Translations under genes and position numbers: made by a program | Origin: DATEOR01 sp035296905 | GTDB taxonomy: Bacteria > Actinomycetota > Thermoleophilia > Gaiellales > Gaiellaceae | Direction of reading: 5' to 3' | Assembly (NCBI GenBank): GCA_035296905.1 | Contig: DATHAA010000031.1 | Location: 1 to 37,341, forward strand | Length of the DNA: 37,341 nt | The notes under the pieces: model-generated | The model's database searches: none | Told to the model about the DNA's origin: nothing | Seen by the model: only the letters and a program-made list of their open reading frames with translations | Part shown: one piece after another, positions 1 through 6,730 of the stretch | Numbering within the stretch: position 1 is the stretch's first letter | Layout: each line of letters opens with the position of its first letter

Positions 1-1
1 G

Positions 2-592
2 CAGCTCCGGCCGACCTCGGTCTACGCCGTCGGCAAGCGCGACCACGAGGAGCTGACGCTTGCAGTCGGGGCCGCCTACGGGATCCCCGCGGTCGCCCTC
101 CGCTTCTTCAACGTCTACGGCGCACGCCAGGCGCTCTCGAACCCGTACACGGGCGTGGCCGCGATCTTCGCCTCGCGGCTGATGAGCGGGGCGGATCCGC
201 TCGTCTTCGAAGACGGAAACCAGACGCGGGACTTCATCGACGTCCGCGACATCACGCGGGCCTGCTCGATCGCGCTTGAGAGCGACAAGGCGGACGGGCG
301 CGCGCTGAACGTCGGCACGGGGAAGCCCGCCTCCGTGCTCGACGTGGCCGATGCGCTGGCCAAGGGCCTCGGCGTCGAGATCAAGCCGCGCATCCTCGGC
401 GAGTTCCGTGCCGGCGACATCCGCCATTGCTACGCGGACACGCGCCACGCCGAGGAGCTCCTCGGGTTCCGCGCCGAGGTCGCCTTCGAGGACGGCATGC
501 GCGACCTCCTCACCTGGCTCGAGACGCAGGAGGCGATCGACCAGGTCGACGCCGCCTACCGCGCCCTCGCCGAGCGCAAGCTCACCCGCTAG
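2..592 (+). CDS. NAD-dependent sugar epimerase/dehydratase (extended SDR), 5' partial
   Basis: The frame is open from base 2 to the TAG at 590-592, so the N-terminal half, including the NAD-binding GxxGxxG loop, lies outside the window. The visible 196 residues start with SVYAVGKRDHEEL, which holds the catalytic YxxxK of extended SDRs. They continue through RFFNVYGARQ, a nucleotide-sugar pocket stretch (EDGNQTRDFIDVRDI) and the usual C-terminal helices. The order resembles dTDP-L-rhamnose 4-epimerase-like or UDP-glucose 4-epimerase-like enzymes that make activated sugars for cell-surface polysaccharide. The exact substrate cannot be read from this fragment. A second nucleotide-sugar SDR at 3145-4107 suggests both belong to an envelope polysaccharide locus interrupted by a TetR/exporter pair. 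Confidence 0.9.
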   Translation, partial: QLRPTSVYAVGKRDHEELTLAVGAAYGIPAVALRFFNVYGARQALSNPYTGVAAIFASRLMSGADPLVFEDGNQTRDFIDVRDITRACSIALESDKADGRALNVGTGKPASVLDVADALAKGLGVEIKPRILGEFRAGDIRHCYADTRHAEELLGFRAEVAFEDGMRDLLTWLETQEAIDQVDAAYRALAERKLTR

Positions 593-655
593 AGCTCTCC
601 AACCGCGGAGGCAAGCAGTCGCACGAGACTGCAACGACAGCCAGGCAGAAGAAGC

Positions 656-676
656 CTAGTAACAGACTGTTACTAG
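656..676. promoter_or_regulatory. Perfect 21-bp palindrome, probable operator 1
   Basis: Two 10-base arms, CTAGTAACAG and CTGTTACTAG, flank a single central A at 666. The symmetry is complete and stops at the next base pair. The core AGTAACAG-N-CTGTTACT is repeated 65 bp downstream at 721-741. Size and symmetry fit a dimeric TetR-type or similar repressor. The one-base centre rules out a stable RNA hairpin terminator. Confidence 0.7.
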
Positions 677-720
677 CGCGTTCTGGCTTGAACGCTCCGA
701 CCTCGTGTGACGAAACACAA

Positions 721-741
721 CAAGTAACAGTCTGTTACTTG
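721..741. promoter_or_regulatory. Perfect 21-bp palindrome, probable operator 2
   Basis: Arms CAAGTAACAG and CTGTTACTTG surround a central T at 731. The core equals that of the palindrome at 656-676. It ends three bases before a possible ATG at 745, so a bound protein would block initiation there. It is not the GTAAGT-type repeat next to the TetR gene, so the cognate regulator is unknown. Confidence 0.7.
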
Positions 742-744
742 CCT

Positions 745-972
745 ATGAGCCGGTCAGGGCGATACCCGGCGATGGACTTCCGCGCGGGTGCGGGCGTATC
801 TCCGTTCGTGCACGTCCTCGCTCTCTTCGCGGACGGTCTCCACAGCGGCGCGCCGCCGACACCGTCGTTCGGCGAGTCGATTCCGGGGCTGATCGCGACG
901 GTGCTGGGCTTCGCAGCCTTCGCGATTGCACTCCGCCGGGGCAGCGGTCCCTACGGACGCGGCCCGCGCTAG
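745..972 (+). CDS. Possible small membrane protein behind twin operators
   Basis: A 75-residue frame from ATG 745 (alternative ATG 772) to TGA 970. Its C-terminal half has one hydrophobic segment, IPGLIATVLGFAAFAIALRR, ending in basic residues, as in a single-pass membrane anchor. No family is recognised and no good ribosome-binding site is seen. The case for a real gene is its position directly downstream of two perfect palindromes in an otherwise empty 458-base gap (593-1050) between the epimerase and the exporter. It may be spurious. The rest of the gap, 973-1050, shows nothing I can name. Confidence 0.35.
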   Translation: MSRSGRYPAMDFRAGAGVSPFVHVLALFADGLHSGAPPTPSFGESIPGLIATVLGFAAFAIALRRGSGPYGRGPR

Positions 973-1050
973 ACGAGCCTCCGGTCGTCGGCGAGAGAGC
1001 CGAAGGCGGCGACGCCCACAACCTCGGGCGCCGCCGCTCGTTGCGCTCCG

Positions 1051-2466
1051 CTACGCCGCTTGCTCGAAGGCGAGTTCGGGCTCGGCCGCCACCTCGCCCG
1101 CGTGCTTCCGGCGCGGGACGAAGAGGGCCGCGATCGCTCCCGCCCCGACGAGCACCGCGCCGACCCAGAGCGCGGGGGTGAGCCCGTCCACGTAGGTCGC
1201 GGGCGACTCGTAGCCGCCGTAGTGCGAGAAGATCGAGGCGAGGACGGCGACTCCGAAGACGCCGCCGAGCTCGCGGATGGCGTTGTTGGCGCCGGAGGCC
1301 TTCCCCTCCTCCTCGCGGCGGACGCTGGAGAGGACGACGTTCGCCACCGGCGCGAAGAAGAGCGCCATCCCGATCCCCGAGATCACGAACGCGGGCACGA
1401 GGCTCGAGTACGCGACGGTCGGGCTCGTGATCGACGCGAGCCAGGCCAGACCAATCGCCTGCAGCCCGAGGCCCGTCGCCATCAACGGCCTCCCGCCGAT
1501 CCGGTCGGAGAGAGCGCCGGCCAGCGGCGCGATGAAGATCGGCATCGCCGTCCACGGCAGCGTCCTGATCCCGGCGTCCAGCGGGGAGTACCCCTGCACG
1601 GTCTGGAGGAACTGCGCGAGCAGGAAGATCGAGCCGAACATCCCGAAAAACATGAAGAGGGATGCGACGTTGGTGGCGGCGAACGTCCTGTTCCGGAAGA
1701 ACCGCATCGGCAGCATCGGCGACTCCGTGCGGAGCTCCCAGAGGACGAACACCGCGAGGAAGGCCAGCCCGAGGCTGATCGAGCCGAGGATCTCGAAGCT
1801 GCCCCAGCCGACCGCGTTCCCGCGGACGAGTCCGAGCACGATCCCGAAGAGCCCGATGCTGACGAGGCCGAGACCCGGCAAGTCGAGGCGCGACTCGGGG
1901 CCGTAGGATTCCTTCAGGCGGTTCCAGGCCAGCGGCACGAGCACGAGGCCGATGGGGACATTGAGCCAAAAGATCCACTGCCACGAGAGCCCTTCGACGA
2001 CTGCGCCGCCGATCACCGGGCCGAGCGCGACGCCGAGCCCGCCGATGCCGCCCCACGCGCCGAGCGCGAGCCCGCGCTTCGCGGGCGGCACGGCCGCGGA
2101 GAGGATCGTCAGAGTCAGTGGAGTCACGATCGCGCCGCCGAGCCCCTGCACCGCACGCGCGGCGATCAGCGTCTCGACGTTGGGCGCGAGCGCGGCGGCC
2201 GCCGAGGCGACGGTGAAGATGCCGAGCCCGATGACGAAGAGCCGCCGCCGGCCGAAGCGGTCGCCGAGTGCGGCCCCGGTGAGGAGCAGCACGGCGAAGG
2301 TCAGCGTGTAAGCGTTGACCGTCCATTCGAGGTCCTCGATCGAGGCCCCGAGGTCGAGGCGGATGCTCGGCAGTGCCATCGTGACGACGAGGTTGTCGAG
2401 CGTGACCATGAACAGCGCGACCGAGGTGATCACGAAAGTCCAGATGGTTTGAGTCCTTGCGCTCAT
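1051..2466 (-). CDS. DHA2-family (EmrB/QacA-type) drug:H+ antiporter, MFS
   Basis: A 471-residue protein with about 14 hydrophobic helices, the length and topology of DHA2 major facilitator exporters. TM1 carries LDNLVVTMALPSI (residues 23-35), the DHA2 motif D1. Motif A is GDRFGRRR at 68-75. Motif C, GVALGPVIGGAVV, lies in TM5 and marks antiporters. It should expel lipophilic or cationic drugs across the inner membrane using the proton gradient; substrates cannot be predicted. ATG 2466 is well supported by AAGGAGG about eight bases upstream. A GTAAGT/ACTCACT operator-like repeat at 2487-2508 and the TetR gene just upstream on the same strand suggest drug-inducible derepression. The C-terminal tail is acidic and cytoplasmic. 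Confidence 0.95.
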   Translation of the reverse strand: MSARTQTIWTFVITSVALFMVTLDNLVVTMALPSIRLDLGASIEDLEWTVNAYTLTFAVLLLTGAALGDRFGRRRLFVIGLGIFTVASAAAALAPNVETLIAARAVQGLGGAIVTPLTLTILSAAVPPAKRGLALGAWGGIGGLGVALGPVIGGAVVEGLSWQWIFWLNVPIGLVLVPLAWNRLKESYGPESRLDLPGLGLVSIGLFGIVLGLVRGNAVGWGSFEILGSISLGLAFLAVFVLWELRTESPMLPMRFFRNRTFAATNVASLFMFFGMFGSIFLLAQFLQTVQGYSPLDAGIRTLPWTAMPIFIAPLAGALSDRIGGRPLMATGLGLQAIGLAWLASITSPTVAYSSLVPAFVISGIGMALFFAPVANVVLSSVRREEEGKASGANNAIRELGGVFGVAVLASIFSHYGGYESPATYVDGLTPALWVGAVLVGAGAIAALFVPRRKHAGEVAAEPELAFEQAA

Positions 2467-2486
2467 CTCACCTACCTCCTTGCCTT

Positions 2487-2508
2487 AGTAAGTAGTCACT
2501 CACTACGA
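2487..2508. promoter_or_regulatory. TetR operator-like repeat in front of the MFS exporter
   Basis: GTAAGT, eight bases ending ACTC, then ACT: it matches GTAAGT-N8-ACTTAC at 3087-3108 in front of the TetR gene at the left arm, the ACTC and the start of the right arm. It sits in the 61-bp gap between tetR and the exporter, just upstream of the exporter ribosome-binding site. The shared sequence supports control of both genes by the same TetR protein. Confidence 0.6.
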
Positions 2509-2527
2509 GTCGAAAAAAACACAGCTG

Positions 2528-3082
2528 CTACTGCTCCTGCAGGCAGCCCTTGAGAAAGCTGTGGGCCCACGGCGAGTCGAGGGCGCCGAGGTCCATCGCC
2601 GCGGCGACGTTGATCAGCATTCCGGTCTTGAAGAACTCCTGCACCTTCTCGTCGTCCCCGCCCGAGACGCTCTCGACGAACTTGTAGAGGGCGGCGAACT
2701 CCTCCCGGACGACCTTGCGCACGTCGGGGTCCTCGCACGCCGCGTAGGCCTGCATCTGGAACATGAGCGTGGCGCGGTCGCGGCGCACATCGCCGTAGGC
2801 GTGGCCCATGGAGAGGAAGACGTCGCCTTCGCGGTTCGCCGCTGCGGCCTCCTGGAAGGTCTCGAGCACGTGGCGGAAGCCGCGCCGGACGGTCTCCAGG
2901 AAGAGCTCCTTCTTCGTGCCGAAGAGGCGGAAAACATAGGGCTGCGAGACGCCGGCCCGGCGGGCGATGTCCTCGGTGGACGTGCCGTGCAGGCCGCCGA
3001 TCGCGAACTCGACGCGGGCCGCCTCGACGATCTCGTCGCGGCGGACGTCTGCGCTCTTTCTGGTCTGGGCCTCCGTTGCCAC
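2528..3082 (-). CDS. TetR/AcrR-family transcriptional repressor
   Basis: A typical TetR protein. The N-terminal helix-turn-helix runs RRDEIVEAARVEFAIGG, then TSTEDIARRAGVSQPYVFRLF and KKELF. It is followed by a variable all-helical ligand domain that ends at SFLKGCLQEQ. I prefer GTG 3082 (184 aa) over the longest frame from GTG 3103 (191 aa). A TTGACA/TAACTT promoter with 17-base spacing ends seven bases before 3082, which fits a leaderless transcript, and the longer start would lie upstream of the transcription start. The exporter at 1051-2466 follows on the same strand after 61 bp. An inverted repeat over the promoter points to autoregulation. It probably senses a drug or metabolite exported by the MFS pump. 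Confidence 0.93.
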   Translation of the reverse strand: MATEAQTRKSADVRRDEIVEAARVEFAIGGLHGTSTEDIARRAGVSQPYVFRLFGTKKELFLETVRRGFRHVLETFQEAAAANREGDVFLSMGHAYGDVRRDRATLMFQMQAYAACEDPDVRKVVREEFAALYKFVESVSGGDDEKVQEFFKTGMLINVAAAMDLGALDSPWAHSFLKGCLQEQ

Positions 3083-3086
3083 GCGT

Positions 3087-3118
3087 TGTAAGTTACTACT
3101 CACTTACAGACATGTCAA
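3087..3118 (-). promoter_or_regulatory. tetR promoter with overlapping operator
   Basis: On the minus strand TTGACA (3118-3113), a 17-base spacer and TAACTT (3095-3090) form a near-consensus sigma-70 promoter. The inverted repeat TGTAAGT-N8-ACTTACA (3087-3108) covers the spacer and -10 box, so binding would exclude RNA polymerase. The 41-bp region to 3145 is shared with the divergent UDP-glucuronate decarboxylase gene, so that promoter might also be affected. Confidence 0.7.
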
Positions 3119-3144
3119 GACCAAAATGACGCCGCCGAACTAAT

Positions 3145-4107
3145 ATGGGAATGGTGAGTACTGCGGTCGTTTCCGGCGGGGCCGGCTTCCTGGGGTCGCA
3201 CCTCTGCGACCACCTCTTGGAGAAGGGTCACCGCGTCATCTGTGTCGACAACCTCGACACCGGTTCCCTGCAGAACATCGAGCACCTGAACAACGGCGAG
3301 GACTTCCTCTTCGTCAACCACGACGTCACCGCGCCCTTCTTCATCGATGAGGGCATCGACTTCGTCTTCCACCTCGCCAGCCCGGCCAGCCCGATCGACT
3401 ACCTGCGCCTGCCTCTGCACACGCTCAAGGTCGGTTCCTACGGGACGCACAACATGCTCGGCCTGGCGAAATTCAAGCGCTCGCGCTTCCTGATCGCCTC
3501 GACGAGCGAGGTCTACGGCGACCCGCAGGTGCATCCCCAGCCCGAGACCTACTGGGGCCACGTGAACCCGATCGGCCCTCGCGGTGTCTACGACGAGGCG
3601 AAGCGCTACGCCGAGGCGCTGACGATGGCCTACCACCGCCAGCAGGGCGTGGACACTTGCATTGCCCGGATCTTCAACACCTACGGGCCGCGCATGCGCC
3701 CGCACGACGGGCGCGCGATCCCGACCTTCATCCGCCAGGCGCTCGAGAACAAGCCGCTGACCGTCTTCGGCGACGGGTCGCAGACCCGCTCCTTCTGCTA
3801 TGTGGACGACTTGATCCGTGGCCTCTACGGCCTCGCCACGAGCGGCGAGCACCTTCCGGTCAACATCGGCAACCCGCACGAGATGACCCTGCTCGAGCTC
3901 GCGGAGGCGGTCATCCGCGTGACGGGCTCGAAGTCGGAGATCGTCTTCGAGGCGCTGCCCGTGGACGATCCGCAGGTGCGCCAGCCCGACATCACCCGCG
4001 CCCAGCAGGTGCTCGGCTGGGAGCCCGAGGTCGGGCTCGACGAGGGCCTCAAGCGCCTTCTCGCCTCCATGGTTCCGGGCTCAACGGCCGGCGGCGTCTC
4101 GGTCTAG
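3145..4107 (+). CDS. uxs: UDP-glucuronate decarboxylase (UDP-xylose synthase)
   Basis: This extended SDR of 320 residues decarboxylates UDP-glucuronate to UDP-xylose using bound NAD in the cytoplasm. The Rossmann loop GGAGFLGSH lies near residues 11-19. The UXS signature STSEVYGDPQVHPQPE and the stretch YWGHVNPIGPR precede the catalytic Y149-xxx-K153 (YDEAK). RIFNTYGPRM and FGDGSQTRSFCYVDD follow as in known UXS enzymes, so the assignment is firm. ATG 3145, ATG 3151 and GTG 3154 are in frame. TAATAT at 3141-3146 would suit a leaderless GTG 3154. It is transcribed away from tetR. With the epimerase at the window start it indicates xylose- or apiose-type sugars for surface glycans. Confidence 0.94.
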   Translation: MGMVSTAVVSGGAGFLGSHLCDHLLEKGHRVICVDNLDTGSLQNIEHLNNGEDFLFVNHDVTAPFFIDEGIDFVFHLASPASPIDYLRLPLHTLKVGSYGTHNMLGLAKFKRSRFLIASTSEVYGDPQVHPQPETYWGHVNPIGPRGVYDEAKRYAEALTMAYHRQQGVDTCIARIFNTYGPRMRPHDGRAIPTFIRQALENKPLTVFGDGSQTRSFCYVDDLIRGLYGLATSGEHLPVNIGNPHEMTLLELAEAVIRVTGSKSEIVFEALPVDDPQVRQPDITRAQQVLGWEPEVGLDEGLKRLLASMVPGSTAGGVSV

Positions 4108-4129
4108 CGACGCCCATTCGGCATCGTCC

Positions 4130-4486
4130 ATGAGGGACGCGTCACCGCGTTCACTGCGAAACATTCGACTCGATGAGATGATGGCGGGCGTGGACGAGGA
4201 TCAGTTCGAAGCGGTCAGGAAATGGGGCGAGGGTTTGCAGGGTGATCCTCGTGAAGAGATCAGCGCGGCCGGGAAGGCGATTGTTCTTCTCTCCGCGGAA
4301 GTCGAGCGCCTCGAGCGTGAGCTTTGGAGCCTGAAGACTGCCGTCGTCGACCCGGCTTCGGCAAACGACGGCGTGCCCGACGTGAGTCCACCCGATGAAG
4401 AGGAGACGGGCACGGTCGACGCGACGTTGCGCGCGCGGGCGCGGCAGTTCGTGGGAGGCCTGTACAGCCGACCAGCCAGGCGTTAG
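4130..4486 (+). CDS. Conserved hypothetical protein with helical core
   Basis: A 118-residue soluble protein of unknown function. A conserved-looking core, EAVRKWGEGLQGDPREEISA, is followed by a heptad-like helix (LLSAEVERLERELWSLK) that could form a coiled coil. An acidic, proline-rich linker and a basic C-terminus (RARARQFVGGLYSRPARR) complete it. ATG 4178 or 4181 would start directly before the conserved part and may be the true start; the upstream 16 residues look unconserved. It follows uxs by 22 bp on the same strand and could be co-transcribed. No function is assigned. Confidence 0.7.
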   Translation: MRDASPRSLRNIRLDEMMAGVDEDQFEAVRKWGEGLQGDPREEISAAGKAIVLLSAEVERLERELWSLKTAVVDPASANDGVPDVSPPDEEETGTVDATLRARARQFVGGLYSRPARR

Positions 4487-4522
4487 CTTCTTTCGGCCGC
4501 CGATGTCGTCCCCTCCGCCGTG

Positions 4523-5010
4523 ATGCCCCCTGGGCCGTCGTCGCCCTGACCTTGGGCAGCGCCGCTGTTGCCGCCGCAGCTGTTCTCATCGCCATGCGGC
4601 TCCAGCTTCGGCATGCGGCTCAAGGCCGAAGGGCTGCCGACAAAGCCCGCCAGCGGGAACGCGCAGCGCTTGCGGTCGCCCCTGTCCTGTCCCTGCTCGA
4701 CGAGATCGAACCACAGCGGCTCACTTCTGTGCCCGACACGCGAACCATGACGATCATGAACGAGCTTTGGGAACGCTGGCGGACGCTCCGCGATCCGGTC
4801 CTTGCTTTTGGCGCCGCTCATCCGTCGGGACACGTCGAGCAGCTCTCGCGGGCTCTCGCCACCGACGTCTCGAACGCGCTCACGAGCGTTCACTGGCTTG
4901 TCCACGACCTGCCTGAATCGTGGTCTGCCGAGGCGCTCGAAACTGCGAAGAAGGACCATACGGCGGCGCGGAAGCGGGCCGACGAGCTGCTCGCCGCCGT
5001 TCGCGACTGA
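4523..5010 (+). CDS. Single-pass membrane protein, unknown function, frameshifted at its start
   Basis: The frame that is open to 5010 has no good start: only TTG 4552, in the middle of a hydrophobic helix. Adding one C to the C5 run at 4526-4530 joins it to ATG 4523. This gives an N-terminus reading MPPWAVVALTLGSAAV, then a complete transmembrane helix ending LIAMRLQLRH. That reconstruction is an inference, but it matches six other one-base losses in this window. The cytoplasmic remainder (about 125 residues) is helical and charged, with a predicted coil near the C-terminus (KKDHTAARKRADELLAAV). No family is recognised. It follows the 4130-4486 gene by 36 bp. Confidence 0.55.
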
Positions 5011-5156
5011 TTCGCCAGAATTGCGGCCGCTCGGGGGATCATTCACCCTGAGTTGAACCCCCCGTAGAGGGATGTGTGTGGTGAGCAGCGAACTACCCTG
5101 AGCTTCATCGAGCGAAGGGCGTGTGTGGCCGCAGCGCACTCCTTCGTAACGATCCC

Positions 5157-5197
5157 AGCGAAAGGAGGCGGAGGCCGCAACCGCCTCTTTCGCTTTT
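5157..5197 (+). terminator. Rho-independent terminator
   Basis: AGCGAAAGGAGGCGG (5157-5171) pairs with CCGCCTCTTTCGCT (5181-5194), with one bulged base and a nine-base loop, and is followed by TTT. It would end transcription from the hypothetical genes at 4130-5010. The surrounding 5011-5291 shows no other convincing gene. Confidence 0.65.
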
Positions 5198-5291
5198 AAC
5201 GGGGCCTTGGGGGCTTGACGCCGAGCTGTTTTCTGACGACAGTGAGATAGAGGGCGACCGCTGCGGCCACTCCGGGCGCCTTCTTGCGGCA

Positions 5292-5503
5292 GTGAAAGTC
5301 AAAGTCAGCGATCCCAGCCTCATCGACGCCCTGTCTGAGTCCCTGCGAAGCACGGGCTGCGTCGTCGCGCGCACGGCCTCGGGGACTCTCGAGACTCGCT
5401 CCGGCTGGCGGTTCGAGACGCGGCTTCGGGATACGAGCTCGACGGCTACCTGCGCGTCTGGGAGGCGACGCACTCCGACGTCTTCGCGACCCGGGTGGGG
5501 TGA
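5292..5503 (+). pseudogene. Small conserved protein with a one-base frameshift
   Basis: From GTG 5292 the frame reads VKVKVSDPSLIDALSESLRS and TASGTLETRS. It then loses homology-like character, while the frame one base back gives RLAVRDAASGYELDGYLRV, WEATHSDVF and a TGA at 5501. Restoring one C in the run at 5401-5402 joins them into a protein of about 70 residues. It resembles small actinobacterial proteins whose C-terminus carries the pattern LELDxYLRVWEA; that resemblance is from memory and not checked. No function is known. The break may be a sequencing error rather than decay, since all other breaks here have the same form. Confidence 0.5.
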
Positions 5504-5580
5504 GGAGCGGGGGGCCTTCCCGAGGCTTCTGCGGCTGCCTCGCGGGCCCTCCGTTCGTCGGCCCGCCTGGGTAACCGAGC

Positions 5581-5586
5581 TAGCAT
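5581..5586 (+). promoter_or_regulatory. -10 box TAGCAT of a probable leaderless promoter
   Basis: TAGCAT ends nine bases before ATG 5596 of the VOC gene, an arrangement typical of leaderless actinobacterial transcripts (TANNNT just upstream of the start). No clear -35 element is seen. Confidence 0.4.
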
Positions 5587-5595
5587 GACGGGGGA

Positions 5596-6036
5596 ATGAC
5601 GCGCCCCAGGCTCGTCGGACTGAACCACGTCGCCCTCGAGGTCGGCGACGTCGAGGAGGCGCTTGAGTTCTATGGGCTCATCTTCGACCTCGAGCTCCGC
5701 GGCCGCTCCGGCCGGATGGCCTTCGTGGACATGGGCGACCAGTTCGTCGCGCTCGCGCAGGGGAGGACGCAGCCGCCCGACGCGCACCGCCACTTCGGGC
5801 TCGTCGTGGACGACAAGGAGGCCGCGCGCCGCGCGCTCCATGAGGCAGGCGTCGAGGTCCCGCGCGGCGGCCGCCTCGACTTCCGCGATCCCTGGGGGAA
5901 CCACGTCGAGGTCGTCGATTACCGCGAGATCCAGTTCACGAAGGCCGAGAACGTCCTTCGTGGCATGGGCCTCGAAGGGCTGGACAAGAGCGAGAAGGCG
6001 CTGCAGGAGCTCCGTTCCAAGGGGCTCGCCGACTAG
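5596..6036 (+). CDS. VOC-superfamily (glyoxalase/dioxygenase-like) protein
   Basis: A 146-residue protein with the vicinal-oxygen-chelate fold. It opens with LNHVALEVGDVEEALEFYGL, the first beta-alpha-beta unit carrying the metal-ligand-type histidine. A second unit follows around HFGLVVDDKEAARRALHEAG, ending in DPWGNHVEVVDY, where the terminal E is the usual last ligand. Members act as metal-dependent lyases, dioxygenases or drug-binding proteins, and the substrate cannot be told. An extra C-terminal helix (KSEKALQELRSKGLAD) goes beyond the core fold. It stands alone, with a probable leaderless promoter at 5581. Confidence 0.88.
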   Translation: MTRPRLVGLNHVALEVGDVEEALEFYGLIFDLELRGRSGRMAFVDMGDQFVALAQGRTQPPDAHRHFGLVVDDKEAARRALHEAGVEVPRGGRLDFRDPWGNHVEVVDYREIQFTKAENVLRGMGLEGLDKSEKALQELRSKGLAD

Positions 6037-6087
6037 ATTCGAGCGCTGCATGGAATGAATGGGCTCGTAAAAACGGGCCGTCCTGGG

Positions 6088-6522
6088 CTAATCCTCCCTC
6101 TCGATGACGTAGACCACGACGGACGTCCCGTCCCGAACCGGCGACTCCAACAGGGTCATGTAGCCGTAGCGGCCGCGTGCCGCGCTCAGACCTCCGCCCT
6201 CGGTTTGTCCTTCCGCGGCTTCGACGGAGGGCGGGGGCGAGTCGAGCTTCCAGCCACGGGCCGTCAGTTGCTGCCTGTAGTACGTCGCCACGCGCTCGGC
6301 CGCATCTTCCGTTGTAAAGGCGACGTAGCAGCCGTTGCTGCCGCTGTACTCGGGTTCGAGCTGTCGCCCACCGTACTGCGGGAACTCGCGAAACACGCGC
6401 ATCTCACCCTCGCTACACCCGCCCGTCACGGTGTCGATGGTTTCGCAGGCGATCATGGCGACGAAGGGAAGTACGGCGGCGGCCGCGACTGCGGCGAACG
6501 TTATGAGAATGGTCTTGCGCAT
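6088..6522 (-). CDS. Putative exported lipoprotein, unknown function
   Basis: 144 residues. The N-terminus MRKTILITFAAVAAAAVLP followed by FVAMIAC is a signal sequence with a weak lipobox-like end (MIAC, about residues 23-26), so it is either a lipoprotein or anchored by one helix. The exported part includes EPEYSGSNGCYVAFTTEDAAERV and YYRQQLTARGWKLDS, a pattern common in small secreted actinobacterial proteins where a helix precedes GW. No enzymatic motif is seen. It is convergent with the VOC gene and divergent from nrdJ; 208 bp separate it from the nrdJ start. Confidence 0.78.
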   Translation of the reverse strand: MRKTILITFAAVAAAAVLPFVAMIACETIDTVTGGCSEGEMRVFREFPQYGGRQLEPEYSGSNGCYVAFTTEDAAERVATYYRQQLTARGWKLDSPPPSVEAAEGQTEGGGLSAARGRYGYMTLLESPVRDGTSVVVYVIERED

Positions 6523-6630
6523 AGGGATGGGAGCGTGCCGGCACGGCTAGCCCTCCTCACGCCATTATGCGAGGCCGCACGAGACGAAGAAATAGTCCAG
6601 TTGCGTCATCGGTAAAGTCGGGTCCTGACT

Positions 6631-6699
6631 CTCGAAAAACCCCTGCAAATAGGCACCGTCCGAGGACCGCTCTACCCTACGGACCCCGCGTTTTTCGAG
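6631..6699 (+). promoter_or_regulatory. Long inverted repeat in the nrdJ leader
   Basis: CTCGAAAAAC at 6631-6640 is exactly complementary to GTTTTTCGAG at 6690-6699. Inside the 49-base loop GTCCG (6658-6662) pairs with CGGAC (6680-6684). The structure ends 31 bases before the nrdJ start and could be a regulatory leader or a DNA site. None of the hallmarks of a cobalamin riboswitch are visible. Confidence 0.4.
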
Positions 6700-6730
6700 G
6701 GCCTGGCTACAGATACGATGGAGGGAAGAG

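Noticed and set aside
743..2326. A 527-codon open frame overlapping the exporter on the same strand
   Set aside because: It is an arginine-rich shadow frame; the exporter frame has transporter motifs and a strong ribosome-binding site.
5094..5119. CCCTGAGCTT...CGAAGGG resembles a dispersed bacterial intergenic repeat
   Set aside because: Only one imperfect copy occurs in the window, so a repeat family cannot be supported from this sequence alone.
6523..6730. Cobalamin riboswitch upstream of nrdJ
   Set aside because: I looked for the B12 box and the conserved core elements and found none, and only one long inverted repeat is present. An Infernal search could still overturn this.
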